A DNA stretch of 64,000 nt from Chamaelirium japonicum (GCA_947650365.1 OX393549.1:32287126-32351125); one strand, 5' to 3'. Counted from the stretch's first letter, positions 10,613 to 24,385 are shown. Notes: generated from the letters alone by a model not told the origin. Translations and numbers: made by a program.

Positions 10613-13600
10613 TGTAACACCTGTGGTGTTAGATTTGAGAATAATACAAATCCTCCATGGCTAGTTTCGTCTTTTTGCAGCCAGACTTTTTCTTTGGGCT
10701 TTTTCCCAATGAATGGATCATAAACCTATGAGATGTTTTACGTTCACATTCTCCGTAACTTCGAGCATGTCACGATGGTGCGTTTCGTGCAACGATCATG
10801 TGTATGCGCAGCCAGTTTCCGCAGCCCGGCAGATAAACCCTAGAAAAATAATAATTGCTCGATAGTTGTAGCTGTTTTGTTTCTTGCAAGAGATCGGGTG
10901 ATCGGATCGTAACGAAACAGGATACGTTAGATGAGGCTCTGAGAGAGCCTTCCAATGAGCCTGAGTTAGGGTCGATCCGACACCCAAGTGAATAGTTATT
11001 GCTATTTTGAGTTTTGGAGTCTTTCCTTCTTTTCGGGAGATCCAGGAGTCAGAAAATTATGTACCAAGCGCTAACGCGTTCGCGTTGACGAGACCTTTCC
11101 AACGAATCCTCTCGGGCCCTATTCCGACTTCCGGTTTGATAGTTACGGGTGATTATTCTTTTCAGCCCGGTTGATGGACGAATCGCACCCGGATTCCAAC
11201 CGAGCCCGGTTCAGGGCTCGGGACCGAGCCCGACCAGCCCTAGAGCCTGCCTCCCGGTCTCCTAGCATAATTTAGGCTCTCTTGACTTCCCTCCCCATTT
11301 ATTTTTAATCCGAAATTCGGATGGAAATAAACGGACAGGATTTGGGATGATAAATTCATAACGTTTAGTCCTTATCCCGATCTTTTAATCCTTATCCCCT
11401 CCCGCTAAGGTCTTAACCGACCCTATCCCCAACCCTTATCTGACCATATCCCTTCCCCTTAACAGCCTCCCGTGCATATAAATAGAGAGAGAACGGGAGA
11501 GAGGGAGAGAAGGACGTACGTAATAGAGAGAGAGGGAGAACGGAAGAAATAGAGAGAGAGAACGGGAGAGAAAGAGAGAGAGATAGAGAGAGATGCAGAG
11601 AGAGACAGAACAAGGCAGAGACAGAGATGGAGGGAGAGGATCAGAACACCCCGAACCGCCCCTCGCCGGAGCACCGGCGAGCGCACCTACACCCGCAGGT
11701 CAGCCCCCTCTCACCCTCTCATCCCCTCCGCGACCCAACCCGTGACCCCCGGCCCTTCCTCCTCCCTTGCCGCGGCCCGCACGGGCGGACACCGCCGCCG
11801 CACCGAACCGAACCCCTCCCCGGTGACCACCGACCTCCGACCAACCTCATGCGAACCCATCTCCGACCGACTTCTCGGGCCCCGACGGCCGCTCCGGCCG
11901 CCTCCCCCCGCGCCTCCTCCGTGGGGGTGGTGCGGGAGAGGCCGGCCGAGCGCTCGCCGGCGCTCCAGGCCGCCCCTCCCGTCGGCCGCCGGCGCGCAAG
12001 AACCAGCGCTGCTGGTTCGGTCTCGTGGAGAAGAAGGGTGGGGGGGGGGTAGTTCAGTAATTTCGCAGGTTATTAATTAACTGCAGACCCGACCCGACTT
12101 CCTACTGCAGACCCGACCCGACTTAACTGCAACCCGACCCGACTGCACAGCAACCCGACCCGCTTAAGTGCACAGCAGACCCACAGACCCGGCCCAACAG
12201 TGAACCGGTCTGGTTCACCTGAACCAGACCCGTGAACCAGTGAATTTTGGTTCGACTGCCATTTCTCCGTCCGAACTCGGAATTGGACGAAACCAGCGCC
12301 ATTTCGACCGGCTCAGAAAATACTACCTGTTGGTCATAGTCTAGAATAGTAATTATACTATTTAATACCCTATTTTATCTTTTGACCCGATATTATCGCG
12401 GTACCGTGGTTTGACCGCCGTTTCATCGTCCGAACTCGGATTCGGACGAAACCTGCGGCATTGTGCTCAGAACTTTGAGTCCTACCTATTAAACCCAGAA
12501 TATAACCCTAGAACCCCTTCTATCCTAGTGAACCAACCATGCGATCGGTTTCACCGGTTCTACATGGTTTGACCCGAAACCATTCGACCGAAGTCGGATT
12601 CCAGCGAAACTGGAACCATCGGAAAGGGTTCTTCGAGCCCGATTCGATGAGTAGGTTTAGCTTCTATTTACTTGACTGACTTAGTATGGTTTAGGATCGA
12701 GTTCTTCAATCGCATGGATTTGCGTGCTGTCGACTCAATATTGGTCCCCTATCGAGGATGCCCGACTATCCTTGGCATAGAACCCTCGTCGTTGACTCTT
12801 ATGTTTTAATCGATGGCATTGTAATATAGAGCTGTGCATGTTATCAGACCTTGATCGTGGTGATCCAACGGAGGCGGATCAGAGGCAACTAGCAGGAGTC
12901 GTGTGCGATCGACAACCAGGTGACATCTACTACCCTTGCGTGGTCTTTAATAGTGGGAAATGAGAATGACTAAGGGTAGGTGTCCATGACACTGCATGCG
13001 GGCCCCGCCGGGCATCGTCGCATGTGGTCAAGTGGACCCCGCCTTGCATGCGGAGTCGCGAGTCCGACGACGCATGCTTAAAATATTAATAATAATAATA
13101 ATAATAATAATGATTGCTTTTGATTGTATGCATGGACACCGTAATTAGGATTCCCTTAAATTAAACAATAAATTGAATAATTAGTAATTATCGGGACCCA
13201 CCCTCCTGAAAGGAGTATGGCAACCCTAGCACACGGGTCACTGGGATGAGTGTTTTACTTTATTGATTTATTATGTTGCATGGGTTGCGAGAGCAGTACG
13301 GGACCAGGGGTAAATTATTGGAAATTGTTAAGCATTAAATATACCTTTTGTAGCTTCAGTACATATATTGAAAGATGTTATGTGTGAATCTACCTGGTTA
13401 AAGGGTAGGGACCCCGTGCGCGCAAGGGCCGTGAACCATCCTGCGCGTACAGCCGAAGTTAAGTAGGTTAGGGGTCACGGGCAAGGGTTGTGGTAAAGCC
13501 AATAGGAGGTGCCCTCGAGTAGGGATTAGCCTAGCAACCCCGTCCCGGGGAGTTAAAGTCCCTATAGTAAAGCAAGTTGGGCGGTAGAGCTCCACCGTGA

Positions 13601-14808
13601 AAGACGGAAAACCCCTTATGATCATCTGGGTGACTAGTGCATGGTGTTGGTGGATGCACGGCGAGAGAGTTGGCCCTCTATATCGAAATAAAAGGCCCTA
13701 TAGTAATGCCCGACCGGGGGCAGGATGAACAAAATATCCGGGGTTCACATTTTGATAGTGTGTGTTTAATCTATATATGAATTTAGAATTGAGTGACTGT
13801 TTACATGATGACTTCGTGACTTTATCTGAACATCTTATTTAATTTGTTCTTTAATGCTGTAGAACATTGAATGAACTTCATGTTAGATAACCTAGTGACA
13901 GTAGGAATTGCATGTGAATATAGACTACTGATAGGTTTAGGTATCATTCTGCAAACTTTGATTTTACTAGAACTGATAGATCTCATCTTAATTTATTAAG
14001 ATTAGTTGTCTCATATTATTAAAGGCTATTAGGATGTCACTAGCCATTAATTTGGCTAATCTCCCAATTTCCTATTGGGGGCTACTCTTTCCCACGAGTA
14101 GGCTCAGTGCAGGTTCAGAGGCTCAGGAGTAGCAGTAGGAGTCCAGAGGCGGAGTTAGAGTTGCAGTGTTACCTTTCGGCTTAGTACGTTAATCTTGTAG
14201 TCTTTTCTCTTCAGACATTATAATTGTATTGGAATAAGAGTTCTTATTAGTTAGTTAGTATTCTATGGTTGTAGTTGCAATGGTTCCAGCTGAATTCTTT
14301 TGGGTAGGCCTCTCCTCAAGGCCCCAAGCCTAGGATAGATCATCATGAAAATATAAATGCATATAAATGACTAAATTGATTAACCCTGTAGATAGGAACC
14401 CTAGACTGGTGCACCTGAGTGTTAGGGAGTGGTTGAGACTACTTGGCTAGCCGTCAGAGGCTTGAGCCTTGTGCTCCCTCAGATAGACTCCTGTCAGTAT
14501 GTAGTGCCACCGACAGGTCACTCATACTGAGAGGATATGACTTTTGAAGGTTGAGCTTGACTAGATAATATCTTCTCTCTGTTGATAATTTCTCTTTCTT
14601 TGCTTTTTAATAAAAATAGTTTTTTTTGAAAAATCAAATTTAAAAGATTCCCCTCTTGTTTCTCCCTCCTTCTTGTTTTTCATATTAGAGAGCGTAGAAG
14701 AAGCCCTGTGAGAACCCAAATTGGTATAGTAAGTAACCATACCCAAAATCCCATCCTTTTCTCACCTCACACCCCAGGGATCGGTCTTCAGATTTCTGGG
14801 GCGTGACA
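10613..14808 (+). mobile_element. 4.2-kb solo LTR, chromovirus-like (Tekay/Del type)
   Basis: It starts TGTAACACCTG and ends TCTGGGGCGTGACA, the form typical of Tekay/Del chromovirus LTRs. A perfect 5-bp target duplication AGGAA (10608-10612, 14809-14813) proves a single integrated unit, and with no internal region it is a solo LTR. A TATA box (TATAAATA, 11477-11484) is followed by purine-rich GAGA sequence and a GC-rich stretch holding a 141-codon Pro/Arg-rich open frame (11627-12052). The rest is non-coding, with an (AAT)n run at 13084-13111. A second, older copy is at 50198-53020. The two share long similar segments, for example around TTTCACCGGTTCTACATG. Confidence 0.75.
11477..11484 (+). 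promoter_or_regulatory. TATA box of the solo LTR
   Basis: TATAAATA in a GC-balanced context, about 860 bp into the LTR, followed within 10 bp by a GAGA-rich leader. Position and context fit an LTR promoter; activity is not shown. Confidence 0.5.
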
Positions 14809-16958
14809 AGGAAATGAGAGATCATGACTCAAGTGGATGAACTAAATCAAGAAGAACAGTCGGTACTGATCCTAGTTAGTTTCACAGATATTGGATTAGA
14901 AGGGTTCAAGTGCAACATACCATAGTAAGGGTACTCGCGTAAATATACTAGTAACCTCATAGTGCAACAGTATCATAGTAGTAGTTGTAGACGCTGCTCA
15001 CTGGTGTGACCTAGGCCATGGTACTAGTTGGACTAGGATTCCTCAAGTAGGACCTATCAGGTGGGCCCCTGGCTCATAGAAAGATAATACAGACTAATGA
15101 ATGTATGTGTAATTCAATTATGTGTGATCTCTAGTTAAACTATGATCACTAGGTCATGATTAAGTTGACTAAGTTGACACTCCTATTTTCTAGGGGTTTC
15201 CATAAGTGTTAAGTCTGACTAGGTTGACTTTCACCGAAAAAGTCATAAGTGTCAATTCGGGCTAAGTTGGCCCTCGGACATCCTAGGAGAAGTCATTAGA
15301 GCCCAGTTAAGAGGACTTTAATGACTTCCCTAAAATGTAGATGTCATAAATGTCTGGAATAGAGTGCGACTCCATAATTTTCTCAGGCCAACTTTATGGT
15401 GGACTAAGGAGATAACCCCTAAGTGTAGGGGCATTATCGTAACTGTCCATGGTGGATGCTGATAAATAAATAATTATTATTTTCTTTTGTTGGTTTCCTA
15501 ATTAGATTAGGAGAAGCCATGTCGCATCGTTAAGGTTTGACTGTCGATCAAATTGGGCTAACGGTGCGTGACCTTTCTCGACTTAAGTGAGTGCTGGAAC
15601 TTGAGGGTACCACATAGGGCATGCATTATTGGACGCCCTTATGGGTCCCTATTCATGTGAATTTCGTACAAGGGATAAACCCTAGCCCAAATCCACTTAT
15701 GGATAAGGATCCATAAGAGATTTAATAGGATAGATACAAGGGATCTCTATCCCCTCAAAATAGGTAACCCTCTTGGGGATTTCGACTATATCTTCAACCC
15801 TACCCGTCCTCTACAGCGATGAGCACATGGAAATTCAAGGCCTCTCTCCCCCTAGGGGTTTTGGCCATGAGAAAGAGAATGAGAAGAAAAGGAAGAGAGA
15901 AAAAGAGAAGGAGAAAGAGAAGACGAAGAGTTCTTATTGATCCATCCACACCAAGTCGTTTGTCCTATTCGTCTTCTTCGAACGCCATTGAGAGGATGAA
16001 GATGAAGGATGATACTCCCACAAGTCCACACATTGCTTGCCGAGGTCGCGGGCTAGGAGTTGATATGCGAGGAATGCGAGATCCAACTCAAAGGAACTAC
16101 GAAGGCTTGATCCCTTGTAAAATGGTACGTAGGCAACTTGAAGATGAAATCTTCAAACACGGTCATATTTATCAATGACCATCAACCTTGGATCTTCTCC
16201 ACGGGCGTTTATAAGTCCCGTGAGGTAACCTCTAGTAATCCATAGGTTGTATGCATACGTGTTTAATTATTTGCATGATAATTTATATAATCGATTAGAA
16301 GGTACCACGATCTCGATCTTGTGATCTAGATGATGAAAAATTTTAATACCTTGCATCATCAGTTAGACGATCAAATCTGCTTCCGCCGCATGCTTCGACC
16401 AACAGGAGGAGCCGACATGGGAGATTTGGCGAAGCAGAGGTTGCTGGAGGTGCAGGGGTGCCTAGCAAGTATGTATGATGCAGCTTGTAACAAACTTGGG
16501 TGCCAGAACTAAGGCCATAGGGGTACCATATATAGTACTAGATCTATGTATATTTGGGGTTCTAGATTTGAATATTTCTTCCCCGTGAGCTAGATCTGAT
16601 AAGCCAATGAAGAGGAAGGACAGTTGTAGGACATGCAACCAGAGTAGATAGAGGAGGTGGGGACCTGAGCTCTCTTTACCGAATATGTTCCTTCACGGTT
16701 GGATGCTTGAAACCTCACCGCGTATGCTGGGACTGTCGAGTTTTGGCCGGAGGAGAACACACAAGGATCTCGGAAGAAGGCCGAGGTCGCATCCACCTTG
16801 ATCATAGTAATCCCGAACGAAGTAGCTGGTCGGATGGAGAGGCGGTGGGACGAGCGACGCTTCAAGGAGCTGGAGCCGGAGAGCCACTTGGAGAGAGTTG
16901 GAGCAGCGATCTTGAGGAGCAAGAGCCGGGACTGAGCAACTTGACTCTGATACCATAT

Positions 16959-18132
16959 TGTTGGATATAATATAAAACTTAATTACCTACTCCTTTTAAC
17001 AAATAAAACCAGTCGGCCAAGTGGCTAACAAGGTTGATGTTATGGGGGCTTCCTTTTTTGGCAAAGGTCAAGGGATCAAACCTTTGCCTTAACCATTCTT
17101 TTACAATCTCCCCCCAAGTTTAGTCCCATATCGATAAGGGGAAGAGACACTAGCTTGTTTATAAGGGTAGTCCACCCAAGAGGATGGTAAAGATCTCATG
17201 GGCCTAAGGCCTCACACACCACACATGCGCGCGCGCCGAGTCGGGCCGGATCGGGCCCGGGTCTGTGGGCTGCGTCTTGTGAGCCGCGTGGACACGAATG
17301 GGCTCCTGTTAGGATTTTATTGGGCTAATCTTTTTGGGTTGGGCTTGCCTAGAATCAGTCATCATTATCTCGCCACCTGGAGCCACCCAAACGGTCATCA
17401 TTAAGACATTAACGCCAGCAGGCAGTCTCCCAACACTCATGTCGCAGCAGCCTGTCCACGTCAGCCGCCACCTCGAACCACTCCACTCCCCCTATCAACA
17501 GTCAATAAAATATATTATCCCATAGCCTATTAAATGCCCTGAGCTTCAATCTTTCAACATGGTGAAAACCAGATCCTTCTCTTCTCCTCTTTCTGCCATT
17601 GTTGAACCAGAGAGCTCCGTGACAAAAACCCGAGAGCAGTTCTTCCAGCCTTTTCAAATCTCAAGGTGATTTTTTGACCTGATTTGAAGAGGAGATTCTG
17701 TTTCCGTTTTCGTTTTTTGGATTCGAGTAGAAGCTGAGTTCGGTTTGTTCCCTCGGAGTCATGCCGATGGGGGAACTCAAAGGGTCGTCTTATCTCTAAG
17801 ATTGGAAGCTGGGAGCTTCGCACCGAGGAGGGCAAATCCAATCTTATGACAGCGTTTAGCTCCTCAACCCAGGCTATTTCTTCTCCCTTCATCTCCATAC
17901 ATTCATATGCTAAATTAGGTTTTGTATATTGTAGAATTACAACTTGTGATCTCAAAAACTGCATGCTATAATTTGAGTAAATATATTACCATAGATTAAA
18001 AGTGAATTGTGCTTGTTGTTGATTTTGATAGCTATCAAACATAGTTAATACCATCTTCATTGCCCTCTAAATTTGGTATTTGCAAAAGATAATAGCCATA
18101 TTACTTTATGTTTTAGCAATTTATAACCAACA
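16959..18132 (+). repeat. Left LTR of the Copia element
   Basis: 1174 bp with TGTTGG..CCAACA ends; the partner is 22842-23985. Confidence 0.92.
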
Positions 18133-21100
18133 TTCTAAGATTGGATTTGTTAGTTGGTGTTAAAATTGCTTAGTATGGCTAATTATAGAGATGCTTGCTA
18201 CTTTGTTTTGACAAAAGCCTTATCAATTTTCAGATTTGTACTTCATCTCGGATCTCTTTCCATGAATCCCTCCCACACCGAGTCCATGTCGGCTAAACCC
18301 GACAAATTTGACGGCGAGAACTTCAAACGTTGGCAAAACCAAATGAGGTTTTGGCTAACTACACTAGGGTTGGTGTCGGCCATTGGTGGTACTACCACCG
18401 AAGCGAGTGATGGGACACACCCAACTCAAGAAGTACCTTCTAACAACCTACGTCGAGCTCGAAACCGCAATGTGCAAACCCCCCAAGCCAAGGCCCCATC
18501 CACTTCCACCACCTCTAGGAGCCCTCAAGAAATTGACTTCCATTGCCTACACCGCATTCTTAGCGTGCTGTCGGATCGTCTATATGACATCCACTATATC
18601 GCCAAGAGTGCCATTGAACTTTGGGTCACCCTAGAGAGCAAGTATGGTACGGATGATGCAGGCTTGAAGAGATTCAAAGCTGCGGATTTCCACAAGTTTA
18701 AATTTATGGATACAAAGCCCATGAATGAGCAAATCCATGAATTTGAAAATCTGTAGCCGACCTTAAGACCGATGGCACCGATCTTCGTGAGTCATTTCTA
18801 GTGGCCTCATTGATTGAGAAGCTCCCTTCCTCTTGGATAGAGTTTGGTAGGATCCTTAGCCACACCCAAGGAGATCTTGCCCTCTCTCATATCCTCACAT
18901 CCCTTAGGATTGAAGAGCAACACCGCTTTAGAGACAAGCTCACTAGTGAGCCCAAACCTAAGATCAACTTTGTTGAGAATCCCAGGAAGCCCAAATTCCA
19001 AAAGAGAAACCAATCCCATAACCCAAAACTTTATCAGAACAAGAGGTTTAAGAAGAAGAAGACTTTCCAAGGCAACTTCAACAAGAAGGAGGAAGATGGT
19101 GTCCGTCGATGCTTCGTGTGTTGGCGCACGGAACACTTGGCGAGAGATTACTACCACAAGCATACCGGTCCTCCAAATCAGAGGAAGACCGGACCTCTCA
19201 CCTCTGCTCCTCGTCCCCAGGCCAACATAATAACTGGTGGGATAGCTTCTGATGGATTTAGGTCTATTAACTTTTCTCAAGTTAATATGGCCTATAATTC
19301 CTGTGATTGGTGGATTGACACCGGTGCGAGTATTCACGTTTGTTCTGATCGCTCCTGGATCTCTAGATTTCAAGAATTGTGTGGAGGAGTTGTGACCATG
19401 GGGAACAGTTCTTCGATAAAAGTGCTTGGGACCGGGCGGGTGGATCTCCGTCTGACGTCCGGGATGACCATCATGTTGCACGATGTTTATTTTGTACCCA
19501 ATATTAGACACAACCTCATTAGTGGCTCTCTTTTGGTTTTGCATGGCTACAAGCTTGTTTTAGAAGCCAGCAAAGTTGTAATTACTAGAGGTGTGCATTT
19601 TGTAGGAAAAGAATATTTATGTAATGGTTTATTTCAGCTTAATGTCATGACTCCCTCTTGTACAGATGATTTTATTATAATGAATATTGAGTCCTCTTCT
19701 ACTTGGCATCATAGATTTGGTCATGCAAACTTTCATTCTATTAAGCGACTAATGAACCTGAACTTAATCCCTAAGACGATATTCCCTCCCGTAGATGTGA
19801 GGTGTGCATATAAGTGAAACAACCTAGGCAACCGTTTAGATTTGTTGATAGAGACTTCGAGTTTCTTGAATTGATTCATAGCGATGTGTGTGATTCAGGT
19901 AGATTAACTAGAGGGGGCAACATGTATTTTGTTACCTTTATTGATGATCTATCAAAATACTGTTATATCTACCTTATTAAGACTAACGATGAGGTCATTA
20001 GTAAGTTTAGGATTTACATAAACGAGATAGAAAACCAACATCAGAGATCCTTTAAAATCCTTAGGTCCGATCGTGGTGGAGAGTACACCTCAAACGAATT
20101 AACCGATTGTTGTGAAGAATATGGAATCATCCCTCAAGTGACTGCTCCCTATAGTCCCCAATCAAACGGGGTTGCTAAAAGGAAAAATAGAACCTTGTTG
20201 GATATGACCAACTCTATCTTGATTAGCTCAGGCGCAACAAAGAACTTGTGGGGGAAAGCGCAGGTAACAGCTTGCTACATCCTTAATAGGATTCCTCTAA
20301 AGTCTAGCAACCTCATACCCTATAAAATTTGGAAGAACAGGAAGCCAAACTTGAGTCATCTTAGATTATGGGGGTGCCTGGCTAAAGTTATGGTACCTAA
20401 CTTCAGGAGAGAGAAGATAGGACCAAAGATCGTAGACACTGTTTTCTTAGGTTTTGCCATTAATAGTAATGCCAATAGGTTCCTAGTCATTCGATCTGAT
20501 ATCAATGGGATATCGACCAATACGGTTATCGAGTCCAGGGATGCAACCTACTTTGAGGATGTATTTTCCTTCAGGACTAGGATAGATGAACCCTTGAGTC
20601 ATCCGCACTATGATGCATGCGCTAGTTTTAATGGGGTTACTCCTTTTGAGGATGACACCCCTGTAGAGAATAAGTCAGAACCACAGCCTAGGAGAAGTAC
20701 TAGGATTAGGAAGGAGAAGGATTTTGGAGATAACTTCTATGTATTTCTCGTAGAGGATACTCCAACCTCCTTTGAAGAAGCAATGAAATCTTAGGATTCA
20801 CCCTTCTGGAAAGAAGCAATGAATAATGAGATGCAATCCATTATCCAGAACCAGACTTGGGAGTTGACCGATCTACTCCTAGGCGCTAGAACCATTTGAT
20901 CTAAATGGGTTTTCAAAAAGAAACTACGACCCGATGGATCAGTAGAGAAGTTTAAGGCCCGTTTAGTTGCTAAGGGTTTTACTCAAAAACCCGGTATAGA
21001 TTTTTTCGACGTATATACTCCCGTAGCAAGGATTACCACGTTTTGGATTCTTATTGCCTTAACCTTTGTTCATGGATTATACATCCACTAAACGAATGTT

Positions 21101-22841
21101 AAAACCACTTTCCTGAATGGGGATTTAGAAGAGGAGATCTATATGGATCAACCTGAGGGTTTTGTAGTTCCTGGTTAGGAGCACATGGTGTATAAACTTG
21201 TTAGGTCATTGTATGGGCTCAAGCAAGCTCCCAAACAATGGCACGAGAAGTTTGACCAGGTAGTCCTTTCGTATGGCTTTGTTATAAACAAAACAGACGA
21301 ATGTGTATACTATGGAGCCTCCGATGGCAACATAGTTATCTTATGCTTGTATGTCGATGATATACTCATCTTCGGTATCTGCATGGACATCATTAAAGAT
21401 ATCAAAGAATTTCAATCCCAGAACTTTTATATGAAGGATTTAGAAGAGGCAGAGATGATCCTTTACACCAAGATCACCAGAGAGGGTAGAGGCATTAAGA
21501 TGTCTCAAGCTCACTATGTTGAGAAGGTGTTGAGGAAGTTCTACTATTTTGATTGTGATCTCGTATCCACCCCCTATGACCCACATACTCACTTAGTAAA
21601 GAATATTGGATATCTAGCTTTACAAAAAGAGTATACTCAGGCCATAAGTTCACTAGGATTCTTAACGAACTATACTAGACCCGACATAGCATATACAATT
21701 AGTAGGCTAAGTAGATATACTAACAACCCTAGTCAAGAATATTGGAATGCGTTAGAAAAGGTAATGTGCTACCTTAAAGGGACCATAACATATGGGTTAA
21801 GCTTTAGTGGGTATCCTAGTGTGCTAGAGGGGTATAACGACGCAAACTGGATTAGCGACTCAGTAGATGTCAAATCCACCATTGGATTTGTTTTCCTTCT
21901 AGACGGTGTAGCCGTTGCATGGAAATCTTCTAAGCAAACTGTGATAGCTAGAAGTACCATGGAGTCTGAGATGATAGCACTAGACAGTACGTGTACTGAA
22001 GCTGAGTGCCTTAGGGACTTCATTATGGATGTACGTTCCCTTAGGAGATCACTATACACTTTGCCGGCAATCTCCATTTATTGTGATTGTAGGGCTGCAA
22101 TAAACAAATATAGTCAAGAGAATGCAGATGTAAAAATGAACAGACACCTTAAGGTAAGGCACATATCACTGCGATATAAACTAAAACACAATGTTGTAAT
22201 ATTTTCATTTGTCAGATTTGAGAAAAACCTTGCTGATCAGCTAACAAAAGGTTTATTTAGAACTGTGGTTCTAGAAGCATCGAGGGGGATATAATTAAGT
22301 CCATAAAGAAGATACCAACGGTGGCAACCCAACCTCAAAGAGGTTCAATGGGTAGAAACAAGCCGGATGGGTATCTCGAGGAGCACTGATAGTTTCCTCC
22401 CATCCCTAGGGCGATAGTGCTCATAGATGCAAGGGGATTAGGATGAGCTTTTAAACTCTTAATGATTCCAAAACCTACGAGGCAGGGTGTTTCCTTGCAT
22501 ACACCATTGGAGAAATCACCTATATATGTGGAGTCGTGGGGCCACGACTATGGAAAGAGGGATGTTCTCCTAAAACACACATGAAAGATACATGCGCATG
22601 GCCGTAATGCACAACCCGCTTTAGAGCTCAGCTAATACTACACTGTGTGTGCTTTATGAAAATCTGAATCACGAGGTCGATTCAAGGCATAGTCCATCGA
22701 GTCCTTGCAGATGAAAGTAAATGTCACTAAGTAAGGGTTCAAACCCAAAGGCACCCTTACTTATTACACAATGTCTAGAATCCAAATTTTGATTTTATAT
22801 ATCTTCAACTACTTTAAATAAGTTTCATATTATGTGGAGAT

Positions 22842-23985
22842 TGTTGGATATAATATAAAATTTAATTACCTACTCCTCTTAACAAATAAAACCAGTTGGC
22901 CAAGTGGCTAACAAGGTCGATGTTATGGGGGTTTCCTTTTTTGGCAAAGGTCAAGGGATCAAACCTTGGCCTCAACCATTCTTTTACAATCTCCCCCAAG
23001 TTTAGTCCCATATCGATAAGGGGAAGAGATACTAGCTTGTTTATAAGGGTAGTCCACCCAAGAGGATGGTAAAGATCTCATGGGCCTAAGGCCTCACACA
23101 CCACACACGCGCGCGTCGAGCCTGGGTCCGTGGCTCGCGAGCCGCATGGACGTGAATGGGCTTCTGGTAGGATTTTGTTGGGCTAATCTTTTTGGGCTGG
23201 GCTTGCCTAGAATCAGTCATCATCATCTCGCCACCTGGAGCCACCCAAATGGTCATCAATAACGCTAGTGGGCAACCTCCCAACAGTCATATCGCAGCAG
23301 CCTGTCCACATCGGCCGCCACCTCTAGCCACTCCGCTCCCCCTGTTAACAACCAATAAAATACATTATCCCATAGCCTATTAAATGCCCTGAGCTTCAAT
23401 CTTTCAACAGGGTGAAAACCAGAGCCTTATTTTTTCCTCTTTCTGCCATTGTTGAACCAGAGAGCTCCGTGCGAAAAACCCGAGAGCAGTTCTTTCAGCC
23501 TATTCAAATCTCAGGGTGATTTTTCGACCAGATTTGAAGAGGAGATTCTATTCTGTTTTCGTTTTTCGGATTCGAGTAGAAGCTGAGTTCGTTTTGTTCC
23601 CTCGGAGTCGTGCCGACGGGGGAACTCAAAGGGTCATTGTATCTCTAAGATCGGAAGCCGGGAGCTCCGCACCGAGGAGGGCAAATCCAATATTAGGACA
23701 ACGTCTTGCGCCTCGACTCAGGCTATTTCCTCTCCCTTTATCTCCATACATTCATATGCTAAATTAGGTTTTGTATATTGTAGAATTACAACTTGTGATC
23801 TCAAAAACTGCATGCTATAATTTGAGTAAATGTATTACCTTAGATTAAGAGTGAATTGTGCTTGTTGCTGATTTTGATAGCTATCAAACATAGTTAATAC
23901 CATCTCATTTCATTGCCCTCTAAATTTGATATTTACAAAAGATAATAGCCATCTTACTTTATGTTTTAGCAATTTATAACCAACA
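22842..23985 (+). repeat. Right LTR of the Copia element
   Basis: 1144 bp, preceded by the purine-rich TATGTGGAGAT that serves as polypurine tract. Confidence 0.92.
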
Positions 23986-24385
23986 CATATTACTAACCCA
24001 GGAATAAGGTGCTCATGAACTATCCTCCGAAATTCAGTGTCGCAATGGATTCACCTTAATATTCTTGTATTTGAGATCTAATAGAGTCCGACTCAATCCA
24101 GCTATAAAGTTTGATTTTTCATCCAAAAAATAAAGTTTTTTCTTTGTAGGTAAAAAGTTTGGTTTGTGTGATTTTTTTCTTGCAAGAAATTTGTTTCATT
24201 AGTCCCAACACTGTCTATATCGTTTGGTCAACTATTTTGACAGGTATAACTGTATAAGACATGGATATTTTGATTTTTTTTTTTTTTTTTTCAGGAACCC
24301 TCAAAGAGAGGGGGATGGGATTTGGTTAGGTTTTGATCCATCTCTTATCCAAATATGAACTGTATCTGGTAATTAATGTAAGGAA

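Larger units (their letters stand above)
9228..16404 (+). mobile_element. Copia-like solo LTR, ~2.25 kb without its own insertions
   Basis: It begins TGTTGGGATTGGTATGTCC and ends TGCTTCGACCAACA, the TG..CA terminal form of Angela-type Copia LTRs. Flanking 5-mers AGAGG (9223-9227) and GGAGG (16405-16409) are a near-match target duplication. Removing the two nested insertions leaves about 2.25 kb with no internal region, so it is a solo LTR. Remaining pieces are 9228-9802, 10522-10612 and 14809-16404. Open frames in it, such as 15819-16178, are basic low-complexity sequence and not genes. Lineage is inferred from the ends only. Confidence 0.6.
8320..16958 (-). mobile_element. Old non-autonomous LTR element, split by later insertions
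   Basis: The remaining parts are 8320-9227 and 16405-16958; everything between is a later insertion. At 8400-8470 the motif CTTCAAACTGATGTATGGTA, followed by a homopolymer C run (8489-8508), matches the polypurine-tract side of the family also seen at 34700-37215 and 47290-47560. At 16944-16957 CTCTGATACCA is, on the - strand, the TGGTATCAGAG primer site for initiator tRNA-Met. Polypurine side on the left and primer site on the right fit one element on the - strand. It is heavily decayed and shows no recognisable retroelement protein. The outer ends are not resolved. Confidence 0.45.
16959..23985 (+). mobile_element. Ty1/Copia retrotransposon with both LTRs, coding part broken
   Basis: The LTRs are 16959-18132 and 22842-23985. 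Both start TGTTGGATATAATATAAAA and end TTTATAACCAACA. A perfect target duplication CATAT flanks the element (16954-16958, 23986-23990), so both ends are whole. Parts in order on the + strand are a Copia-type gag region (18250-18950), a zinc-knuckle-like and protease region (19090-19560), integrase (19820-20600), and reverse transcriptase with RNase H (20810-22290; YVDDI is visible near 21350). The coding part is interrupted in about four places, so it is a fossil. The first 200 bp of the LTRs differ by about 4-5%, suggesting an age of one to two million years at common plant rates. No standard initiator-Met primer site follows the left LTR. Lineage within Copia is not assigned. Confidence 0.93.

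Noticed and set aside
11627-12080. Pro/Arg-rich frames as a host gene
   Set aside because: They lie within a solo LTR, overlap in two frames on GC-rich DNA and match no known domain; kept only as a finding.
18807-19544. 245-codon open frame on the - strand
   Set aside because: It is a shadow of the Copia coding region on the + strand, with no domain of its own.
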